A DNA stretch of 8,729 nt, taken from positions 1-8,729 of the forward strand of contig VAXT01000122.1 of the NCBI GenBank assembly GCA_005883245.1, in the 5' to 3' direction. Under the pieces are notes generated by a model. It saw nothing but the letters and a program-made list of their open reading frames with translations. It had not been told where the DNA came from and did no database searches. This DNA is from Actinomycetota bacterium. GTDB lineage: Bacteria; Actinomycetota; Thermoleophilia; Gaiellales; Gaiellaceae. The position numbers and the translations under genes were made by a program. Of this stretch, positions 1-5,052 are shown one piece after another (the stretch's first letter is position 1; each line of letters opens with the position of its first letter).

Positions 1-1047
1 AAGAAGAGCCTCGCGAAGCGGGCGCAGGCCAAGCTGACCCACATCGGCCGGCTCCAGAAAGAGCGCAGCGAGCTGCGCGGCGAGATCGACCTCCTCACCC
101 GCCGTGCCAAGAGCCTCGGCTTCGAGTTCCTGCAGCCGGCACGCAGCGGCCGGACTGTCGTCGAAGCCGAAGGCGTCGACCTGGCGGCAGGCGACAAAGA
201 GCTGCTCTCACACGTCACGTTCGCAGTCGAACGCGGCGAGCACGTCGCACTCGTCGGGCCGAACGGAGCCGGCAAGACGACGCTCCTCGAGACGCTCCTC
301 GGCCGGCGCGAGCCGAAGAGGGGCAAGCTCCGCCTCGGCCACGGCGTCGAGCCCGCGTACTTCTCCCAGCACGAGGTCGAGCTCGACGAGAGCCGCACCG
401 TGCTCTCACTGACGCAGAACGAGACCGGCCTCCATCGACCGCAGGCGCAGAACCTCCTGGGACGGTTCCTCTTCACCGGCTGGGAGATGCACGAGCGGCC
501 GGTGTCCGCGCTCTCGGGCGGCGAGCGGCGCAGGCTCGCGCTCGCGCTCGTCGTCGCCTCGGGCGCCAACCTGCTCCTTCTCGACGAGCCGACGAACCAC
601 CTCGACCTCGAGAGCCGGGAGGCGCTCGAGGCGGCGCTCGACGCGTTCCCCGGAACCGTGCTCCTCGTCTCCCACGACCGAGCGCTCCTGGACGCGATCG
701 CCGACCGGACGCTCGCGCTCGAGGACGGGACGATCCGCTCCTACGACGGCGGCTGGGCCGAGTACGTGGCGGCGAGAGACGAGCGTGCCAGGCCCTCCGA
801 GCCAACACCGGACAAGCCGAAGCAGGCGAAGCCCCGGCCCGCGAAGGCGAAGAAAGCCCGGCCGAGCGAGCTCGAGCGCCTGGAGTCCGACATCGCCGAC
901 CGCGAAGCCCAGATCGCCGACCTCGAGCGTCTGCTCGCCGACGACTGGTCGAACGTCGACGTCGTCACGGCGCATCGCCGCGCACGCGACGACCTCCAGG
1001 CGCTGCTCACACGCTGGGAGCGGCTCTTCGAGCGCTCAGGTACCTAG
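1..1047 (+). CDS. ABC-F family ATPase, C-terminal part (5' end outside window)
   Basis: This is a soluble ATPase of the ABC-F class, whose members act on the ribosome (translation factors or antibiotic-resistance proteins) rather than in membranes. The open frame enters from the left edge, so the first ABC domain is missing and 348 codons remain. Fragment residues 1-60 are the end of the charged interdomain linker. The second ABC domain follows: Walker A GPNGAGKTT (residues 86-94), Q-loop Q123 in YFSQ, signature LSGGE (171-175), Walker B LLLLDEPTNHLD (191-202) and switch histidine in LLVSHDR (221-227). DEPTNHLD is typical of ABC-F. Residues about 266-290 are a Pro/Lys/Ala-rich linker and 290-345 a coiled-coil tail like that of Uup. 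There is no membrane segment. The gene ends TAG at 1045-1047, overlapping the end of the opposite-strand gene. The exact subfamily (Uup, EttA-like or resistance type) cannot be set without the first half. Confidence 0.93.
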   Translation, partial: KKSLAKRAQAKLTHIGRLQKERSELRGEIDLLTRRAKSLGFEFLQPARSGRTVVEAEGVDLAAGDKELLSHVTFAVERGEHVALVGPNGAGKTTLLETLLGRREPKRGKLRLGHGVEPAYFSQHEVELDESRTVLSLTQNETGLHRPQAQNLLGRFLFTGWEMHERPVSALSGGERRRLALALVVASGANLLLLDEPTNHLDLESREALEAALDAFPGTVLLVSHDRALLDAIADRTLALEDGTIRSYDGGWAEYVAARDERARPSEPTPDKPKQAKPRPAKAKKARPSELERLESDIADREAQIADLERLLADDWSNVDVVTAHRRARDDLQALLTRWERLFERSGT

Positions 1048-1812
1048 CGACTGGCGAGCCTCGCGACGGGTCCTGAGCAAGCCGATGATCAGCAGGGCCA
1101 GCGGCGCGAGGATGATCAGCGACAGGATCCCGACCGGGAGCAAGAGCCAGATGCGACTGGCCCGAGGCTGATTGAGCGCAGCCGGCGGCGGCGCGGCGGT
1201 CTTGTGCGTGGACGGCGACTTCTTCTTGAACGCGCGCGCGGTCTTCGTGGCCGCCTTCAGCTGCTTCGCCGAAAGCGCGGGCGGCCCGTGGAAGCGCTCG
1301 GGCATCCAGTAGTTGACGAGCCAGCGACCGTCGCGGTCCTTGATGACCTCCGCGGCCGCGGTCATCGCGGAGTAGCCGGAGCCCGGTTTCGGAAAAACGA
1401 AGACCTCGAGCCCGACCGTGTTCGCATACGAGTACTTGACGTAGCTCCAACTTCCGAGCCCTCTGTGCGCTGCGGGGTAGTTCACGACGGGCATCTGCCC
1501 CTTGTCCCATTCCTTGCGCGTGAGGCCCTGCTTCAGGTCGGGCCCGGAGAGATCCCACGCCTTCGCCGGATCCTCACGCGCGACCGCGTCCTTGATGAAC
1601 TGCGCCAGCACCGGATGCACCGCGCGCTGCTCGTCAGCTGTGAAGGGCGAGCGCTTCGGCTGCACGTAGTTCGGGACTTCCGGCCCGCTCGCGTTCTCAG
1701 GGTTCCCGGACGTCGACAGGCGCACGCCGATGTAGACCAGCGGGATGAACGCCAGGACGACGGCGATCTTGATCAGCCGGCGACGCCGGCGGGGTGACTT
1801 CAGAATGCGCAC
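1036..1812 (-). CDS. Membrane-anchored protein with extracytoplasmic domain, function unknown
   Basis: The 258-residue product is not recognised as a named family. It has a basic N-terminus (five consecutive Arg), TM1 at about 14-31, a polar region of about 185 residues, a Pro/Ala/Lys-rich stretch (195-215), TM2 at about 221-246 and a basic tail. The positive-inside rule puts both ends in the cytoplasm and the middle outside. The middle part (helical start 58-90, then strands around YVKYSY, EVFVF and RWLVNYW) resembles NTF2-like folds; this is only a visual impression. It is the last gene of the kinase-regulator cluster. The chosen start is GTG at 1812, preceded by GGACGGGG, and gives a normal basic-then-hydrophobic N-terminus. 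A TTG at 1839, only 4 nt after the regulator's stop, would add nine residues but has no Shine-Dalgarno. The stop lies inside the end of the convergent ABC-F gene. Confidence 0.82.
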   Translation of the reverse strand: MRILKSPRRRRRLIKIAVVLAFIPLVYIGVRLSTSGNPENASGPEVPNYVQPKRSPFTADEQRAVHPVLAQFIKDAVAREDPAKAWDLSGPDLKQGLTRKEWDKGQMPVVNYPAAHRGLGSWSYVKYSYANTVGLEVFVFPKPGSGYSAMTAAAEVIKDRDGRWLVNYWMPERFHGPPALSAKQLKAATKTARAFKKKSPSTHKTAAPPPAALNQPRASRIWLLLPVGILSLIILAPLALLIIGLLRTRREARQSLGT

Positions 1813-1843
1813 CCCCGTCCAGTTTGCCCAAAGAGTCAAGTGT

Positions 1844-2416
1844 TCAAGACCGTGAACTGAACGTCGCGAGCACCGCCTCGGCGACGACCCGGAGTGGCCG
1901 GCCCGACACCTGGCTCGCCTTCCGCAACCTGGCGAACGCCTCGTCCTCGGACAGGTTCTCCCTGGACATGAGAAGCCCCTTCGCGCGCTCGATCACCTTG
2001 CGCGCCGCGAGTGCCTCCGAGAGCGACTCCGCCTCCTCGCGAAGCGCCGCAAGCTCCTCGTGCCGAGCACGCGCGGCGTGAATCGCCGGAAGGAGATCTT
2101 GCTCTCTGAACGGCTTGACGAGGTAGCCGAACACGCCGGCCTCGACCGCCCGCGAGACGAGCTCGTCCTGGCCGTAGGCGGTCAGCATCACGATCGGGAT
2201 CGGGCGCTCGTCGAGGATTCGCCGTGCCGCCTCGGTGCCGTCCAGGCGCGGCATCTTGACGTCGAGCACCGCGACCTCCGGCTCGGTTTGCCGCGCGAGC
2301 TCGACCGCCTCTTCCCCGTCGCGCGCCTCGGCGCAGACCTCGAACCCCGCCCGTTCGAGCAGGGCCCGCAGGTCGAGCCTGATGATCGTCTCGTCCTCGG
2401 CGATGAGGACTCGCAT
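1844..2416 (-). CDS. pdtaR: ANTAR-domain response regulator, PdtaR-like
   Basis: This 190-aa response regulator has an RNA-binding ANTAR output domain. The receiver domain (1-118) carries the acidic pocket E7-D8, phosphoacceptor D52 (VLDVKMPR), T79 and K101 (LVKPF). After a helical connector, the ANTAR domain (about 125-186) shows RKVIERAKGLLM and the AFARLRKAS segment. The order and sequence closely match mycobacterial PdtaR (Rv1626) as recalled. Members of this family bind paired stem-loops in nascent RNA and relieve termination. The adjacent kinase gene upstream, of the HisKA_2 type that pairs with ANTAR regulators, is the likely partner. Start: ATG 2416 gives the canonical MRVLIAEDE start; it has no clear Shine-Dalgarno but a TAGACT hexamer lies 7 nt upstream, so it may also have its own leaderless promoter. 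An in-frame ATG at 2485 would add 23 residues, 24 nt after the kinase stop; it is less likely because that stretch has poorer codons. Confidence 0.9.
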   Translation of the reverse strand: MRVLIAEDETIIRLDLRALLERAGFEVCAEARDGEEAVELARQTEPEVAVLDVKMPRLDGTEAARRILDERPIPIVMLTAYGQDELVSRAVEAGVFGYLVKPFREQDLLPAIHAARARHEELAALREEAESLSEALAARKVIERAKGLLMSRENLSEDEAFARLRKASQVSGRPLRVVAEAVLATFSSRS

Positions 2417-2423
2417 CGCGCTC

Positions 2424-2429
2424 AGTCTA
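2424..2429 (-). promoter_or_regulatory. Possible -10 hexamer of a leaderless pdtaR promoter
   Basis: On the minus strand TAGACT fits the actinobacterial TANNNT -10 pattern and is followed by 7 nt and then the ATG at 2416. This would start transcription at or next to the start codon and allow regulator expression apart from the kinase. No convincing -35 is visible, so this is a weak call. Confidence 0.3.
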
Positions 2430-2509
2430 CGAGCGCTCCCTTCCACCGAGGCTTTGCGCACGGCTCGGCTCGACGCGTGGCGCATCTCGCCGAAACGACC
2501 GCGACACCT

Positions 2510-3913
2510 TCACGCCGGGAACACCACCTCGGCGCGCAGGCCGCCGTTCGAGTGCAGGTCGAGCGTCCCGCGCAGCTCGTCGCGCACGAGCGCGCGCACG
2601 ATCGAGAGACCGGTGCCGCCCGCGTCGTCGCCGATCCCGCTCCCGTCGTCGGCGATCGCGAGCACGACCTCGCCGTCGCGCTGGGCGAGCTCCACCCGGA
2701 CGGAATCGCCCCCGTGCTCGAGCGCGTTCTGGAGCAGCTCGCTGAAGACAAGTGCCAGCGCGGTCGCCCGGCCGCCCGCCAGAGAGACGTGCGCGAGCTG
2801 CGCCTCGACGCGCTTCTCGGCGCCGAGACCCTGGACGAGCATCGCGCGCAGGCGATCGAGCAGCGCGTCGAGGTCGACCTCCTCGTCGCGCCGCTCCGTG
2901 AGCACCTCGTGCACCGCGGCAATCGCGAGGATCCGGTTCACGGAGTCCTCGAGCGCCTTGCGCGGGTCGATCCCCTCGGAGCGGGCCTGGAGCCGGAGCA
3001 GCGAGGCCACCGTCTGGAGGTTGTTCTTGACCCGGTGATGGATCTCCTGGGCGAGCACCCCACGCATCACGGCGCGCCCGTGCTCGAGCGCGACGGCCGC
3101 ATGGTGGGCGATCGATGTGAGCAGCGCGCGCTCCTGCTCGGCGAACGGCATGTCCCGGTCGCAGACGAGCTCGCCGATCACGCGACCCTTCCAGCGCAGC
3201 GGCAGCCGAATCGCGTGCGTCCCCGCGCGCCCCTCGGGCCAGGCGATGTTCCCGTCTTCGAGCACGAGTGCCGCGCCGGTCGCGCCGACGGCCTCCATCG
3301 TCGTCTTCACGATCGCCTCCAGCGACTCTTCGAGGTAGAGCGACTCGGAGACCGCCTCCGAGATCTTCGCCAACGCCTCGAGCTCGGAGACGCGAGCCTG
3401 GGCGTCCGCGTAGAGCTTGGCGTGCTCGATCGTCTGGGCGACCTGGGCCGCGATCGCGACGAGCAGATCAATCTCGGCGTCCGAGAACTCGTGCGGCTCG
3501 ATCGTGCGGACGTTGAGCGCTCCGGCGAGCTTCTCGCGGGCCAAGATGGGGACGGCCAGGATCGATTCGTACTCGTCCTCCGGGAGGTTCGTGAAGGCCT
3601 TGAAGCGCTCGTCGAGGTGCGCCTGGGCCGGGAGCATGATCGGCGAGCGCTCGGCCGCGGCCGTGCCCGTAATGCCTTCTCCGGGCTTCATGCGCGGCGT
3701 CCGGGTCATTTCCTCGACGCGAGTGCCGTGCGTCGCGCGAAGGATGAGCTCGTCCGCGTGCTCGTCGTAGAGATAGACGAAGCAGGCGTCGGCCTCGAGT
3801 GCGTCGGCCACCTTGCTTGCGACGAGTGCGAGCACCTCCTCGAGGTCGAGCGTCGAGTTGACCGCGGCGCTCGTCTCGGTCAGCAGTCGTAGGTGCCGAG
3901 CGGATACGTCCAC
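2510..3913 (-). CDS. Sensor histidine kinase, GAF-GAF-HisKA_2-HATPase (PdtaS-like)
   Basis: This 467-aa kinase has no transmembrane segment and is probably cytosolic. GAF domain 1 spans about residues 14-165, a short helix links to GAF domain 2 (about 175-280), and HisKA_2 carries phosphoacceptor H293 in IHHRVKNNLQT. The ATPase domain shows an N-box with N396 (SELLQNALEHG), G1 box DDGSGIG (422-428) and G2 box GGTGLSIV (432-439). HisKA_2 kinases typically pair with ANTAR regulators, and one follows directly. Mycobacterial PdtaS has, from family knowledge, one GAF and one PAS domain, so the two-GAF sensor here differs and the ligand cannot be inferred. Start: GTG 3913 is preferred because CAGAAT lies 6 nt upstream and the product then begins VDVSARHL. 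A TTG at 3934 would add seven residues including rare codons (TTA, AGG, AAT) in an AT-rich stretch that looks like promoter. Neither start has a well-spaced Shine-Dalgarno. Confidence 0.92.
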   Translation of the reverse strand: MDVSARHLRLLTETSAAVNSTLDLEEVLALVASKVADALEADACFVYLYDEHADELILRATHGTRVEEMTRTPRMKPGEGITGTAAAERSPIMLPAQAHLDERFKAFTNLPEDEYESILAVPILAREKLAGALNVRTIEPHEFSDAEIDLLVAIAAQVAQTIEHAKLYADAQARVSELEALAKISEAVSESLYLEESLEAIVKTTMEAVGATGAALVLEDGNIAWPEGRAGTHAIRLPLRWKGRVIGELVCDRDMPFAEQERALLTSIAHHAAVALEHGRAVMRGVLAQEIHHRVKNNLQTVASLLRLQARSEGIDPRKALEDSVNRILAIAAVHEVLTERRDEEVDLDALLDRLRAMLVQGLGAEKRVEAQLAHVSLAGGRATALALVFSELLQNALEHGGDSVRVELAQRDGEVVLAIADDGSGIGDDAGGTGLSIVRALVRDELRGTLDLHSNGGLRAEVVFPA

Positions 3914-3988
3914 AGCCCGATTCTGCCTTAACAAAACCCTTACGCAGCACGCAGTTTTCCGTCACACGCCGCGGGTAGCTTCAGCGCA
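3914..3988. promoter_or_regulatory. Divergent promoter region between kinase and PRC-barrel genes
   Basis: This 75-bp gap separates two divergent genes and has an AT-rich stretch at 3929-3960, unlike its GC-rich surroundings. For the minus strand, CAGAAT (3920-3925) lies 6 nt before the kinase GTG. For the plus strand, TAGCTT (3976-3981, pattern TANNNT) lies 7 nt before the ATG at 3989. Both placements suit leaderless transcripts. No consensus -35 was found on either strand, so the exact elements are inferred. Confidence 0.5.
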
Positions 3989-4243
3989 ATGAGCGTCGCG
4001 CGACCTGATTTGCTCCGCACGATCGGCTACCTCGTCGCAGACGCGAAGGGTCGCATCGTCGGCACCGTCGAGGCGCCGATGTACGGCACGGCGCCGGATG
4101 TGCCGGATGCGGTGTCCGTCCGCTCGGGCTTTCTCTCACGCCGCCGGAGCCTCGTCCCGGCCGATGCGATCTCCGAGATCGACAGCCGCACCGGCGTAAT
4201 CGGCCTGAGCGTCGACCGCGACGCAGTTCTTAGCTTTCTTTAG
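3989..4243 (+). CDS. Small PRC-barrel-like protein
   Basis: The 84-aa product has the short alternating-strand look of a single PRC-barrel-like domain: GYLVADAKGRIVGTVEAP (13-30), a loop rich in Pro and Asp, then SVRSGFLSRRRSLVPADAISEID (43-65) and VIGLSVDRDAV (70-80). PRC-barrel domains are small beta folds found alone in many actinobacteria and fused to RimM, where they bind ribosome or RNA partners; the role of stand-alone copies is poorly known. There is no signal peptide or membrane segment. The ATG at 3989 has only a weak purine stretch upstream but a TAGCTT hexamer 7 nt before it, suggesting a leaderless message. The gene is monocistronic: it diverges from the kinase and its TAG is followed at the next base by a perfect hairpin. 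The family call rests on motif appearance only. Confidence 0.8.
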   Translation: MSVARPDLLRTIGYLVADAKGRIVGTVEAPMYGTAPDVPDAVSVRSGFLSRRRSLVPADAISEIDSRTGVIGLSVDRDAVLSFL

Positions 4244-4266
4244 GTCCCGGGCCACGGGCCCGGGAC
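4244..4266 (+). terminator. Hairpin terminator candidate after the PRC-barrel gene
   Basis: GTCCCGGGCC, loop ACG, GGCCCGGGAC form a perfect 10-bp stem starting at the first base after the TAG stop. No T-run follows, so it is a U-tract-less terminator or an mRNA 3'-end stabiliser rather than a textbook intrinsic terminator. Confidence 0.6.
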
Positions 4267-4267
4267 T

Positions 4268-4294
4268 CGCGCAAAGTGCTACGCACTTTCCGCG
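4268..4294. terminator. Second hairpin of a tandem pair
   Basis: AAAGTGC (4273-4279), loop TAC, GCACTTT (4283-4289) form a perfect 7-bp stem. It extends by CGCG/CGCG beyond a single C/C mismatch. It starts 2 bp after the preceding hairpin and may act with it as a tandem terminator, readable from either strand. Confidence 0.45.
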
Positions 4295-4667
4295 ACGAAG
4301 GGCATGCCTGCCCGAGGAACGACGGCCCTACTTCCCCGCCCATGCCGAGGTTGCGAGGTGCGCACGACCGACGGATATGACGGCGGTTTCCTGACGCGTC
4401 GCTGCGTGCCCGTATGCGAGTGGGGCAGTGTTAGCCACACGGCCCGCTCGCAGGAGGGTGCGCAGCGGCGCGAGGCGGCCCGCGGAGGCCGGCTCCGCCG
4501 GCCGGGAGCGGGGCGCCGGTCAGGGAAGCGCACTACGACCACGGGCTGCCCCTAGAAGCAGCCCGCAGTCGGCCGTCAGCGGCCCTTGCCACCCGCCAAA
4601 GCGGCAAGGACCGGTGAGGTCTCTGATTTTGCCACAGGACCAGTGTTGAGAGGGGCATAATCCGCTC
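4295..4667. other. Gene-free region with several hairpins; possible non-coding RNA or leader
   Basis: No frame here gives a protein-like product: the possible ORFs are rich in Arg, Pro and Ser and match nothing known. Perfect inverted repeats are seen at 4301-4314 (GGGCA/TGCCC), 4487-4503 (GGCCGGC, loop TCC, GCCGGCC), 4542-4565 (CGGGCTGC, 8-nt loop, GCAGCCCG), 4571-4584 (GGCCG, loop TCAG, CGGCC) and 4584-4609 (CCTTGCC/GGCAAGG). The last three are back to back, just upstream of the 58-codon ORF. I compared the region by eye with RNase P RNA, SRP RNA, tmRNA and cobalamin riboswitches and saw no diagnostic core. In GC-rich DNA some such stems arise by chance. Confidence 0.4.
4656..4661 (+). promoter_or_regulatory. 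Probable -10 box CATAAT upstream of the 58-aa ORF
   Basis: CATAAT matches the sigma-70 -10 consensus at five of six positions and lies exactly 6 nt before the ATG at 4668, so transcription would begin at or near the start codon. The best -35 match, TTGCCA at 4629-4634, is 21 nt away, which is too long for a standard spacer. Confidence 0.45.
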
Positions 4668-4844
4668 ATGGGAAAGATCCGCGAACGAATCAAGGCGTGG
4701 CGGCGCAAGCGAGCGGAGCCCCCCACGGACGTGGATACGACCCAGGACTGGAAGACGGTCGGCAAGACCTTCCGTGCCACCGATGCGGTCTTCGACAAGA
4801 GCCTGCCGAGCTCACGCGCAGACGAAGGCCGACCGCCGCACTAG
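4668..4844 (+). CDS. 58-aa small basic protein, hypothetical
   Basis: This short ORF runs from ATG 4668 to TAG 4842-4844. The product begins MGKIRERIKAWRRKR, a strongly basic, probably helical segment, followed by an acidic/Thr stretch (TDVDTTQDW) and a mixed tail ending GRPPH. It has no signal peptide, membrane segment or cysteines. Support for coding: most codons end in G or C, as in the neighbouring genes; the composition is balanced; and a CATAAT box lies 6 nt upstream. A GAGAGGGG purine run (4648-4655) ends 12 nt before the ATG, rather far for a Shine-Dalgarno, so a leaderless start seems as likely. No family is recognised and no function is proposed. It is alone on the plus strand, convergent with glnA, and the duplicated glnA tail begins 10 bp after its stop. 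Confidence 0.55.
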   Translation: MGKIRERIKAWRRKRAEPPTDVDTTQDWKTVGKTFRATDAVFDKSLPSSRADEGRPPH

Positions 4845-4854
4845 AACTTCTGGG

Positions 4855-4924
4855 CTACAGAACGCTCAGGTAGCGCTCCTGCTCCCAGTCGGTGAGTTGG
4901 ACGCGGTAGTCGTCCCACTCCTTG
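4855..4924 (-). pseudogene. Duplicated 3' end of glnA (last 22 codons plus stop)
   Basis: On the minus strand this reads KEWDDYRVQLTDWEQERYLSVL followed by TAG. It is the C-terminal tail of glutamine synthetase without the rest of the gene. Positions 4859-4924 match 5057-5122 at 64 of 66 bases, 198 bp apart. Within the codons there are three differences from the real glnA tail: two are synonymous (CAA/CAG, CTG/CTT) and one changes Gly453 to Ser. Similarity stops abruptly at both ends. There is no start codon, so it is a fragment, not a gene. It may be the remnant of a recombination or insertion event at the glnA 3' end, or half of an attachment-site-like duplication. Confidence 0.85.
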
Positions 4925-5052
4925 TCACACGGGGGAACCCAGGGTTCCCCCGTGAGCCCCCTCCTTCACAGGTTCCCTGTGCCGACGCTGTGTTGGGCTG
5001 CGCTCGGGCAAAGCCCGGCTCCGCCCGCGTGAACGCCTCCGCTGGGCCAGCG
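4925..5052. other. Hairpin-rich spacer between the two glnA tails
   Basis: No ORF is credible here. The spacer holds a 27-bp perfect palindrome (4928-4954), a hairpin at 4967-4981 (CACAGG, loop TTC, CCTGTG), a hairpin at 5005-5017 (CGGGC, AAA, GCCCG), a palindrome GCTGGGCCAGC at 5041-5051, and distant inverted arms GACGCTG (4984-4990) and CAGCGTC (5048-5054). It may serve as the glnA 3' untranslated region or be a small inserted element. Confidence 0.5.
4928..4954. terminator. Strong palindrome downstream of glnA; terminator candidate
   Basis: CACGGGGGAACCC, centre A, GGGTTCCCCCGTG form a perfect 13-bp inverted repeat, able to fold as a stem of about 11 bp with a 5-nt loop. It lies about 100 nt beyond the glnA stop and ends 3 bp from the border of the duplicated tail. 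There is no T-run on either side, so termination is plausible but unproven. Confidence 0.45.

Noticed and set aside
2060..3892. A 610-codon plus-strand open frame opposite the kinase and pdtaR
   Set aside because: It is antisense to two well-supported genes, its composition is dominated by Arg, Leu, Glu and Asp as expected for a complement frame, and it has no recognisable domain.
4279..4555. Short ORFs on both strands in the gene-free region
   Set aside because: Products are Arg/Pro/Ser-rich with no family resemblance and codon use unlike the neighbouring genes.
4295..4640. RNase P RNA, SRP RNA, tmRNA or cobalamin riboswitch
   Set aside because: The conserved core strings of these RNAs were not found on either strand by eye; only generic hairpins are visible.
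4489..5025. CCGGCTCCGCC present at 4489-4499 and 5015-5025
   Set aside because: An 11-bp match made almost only of G and C is expected by chance in DNA of this composition.
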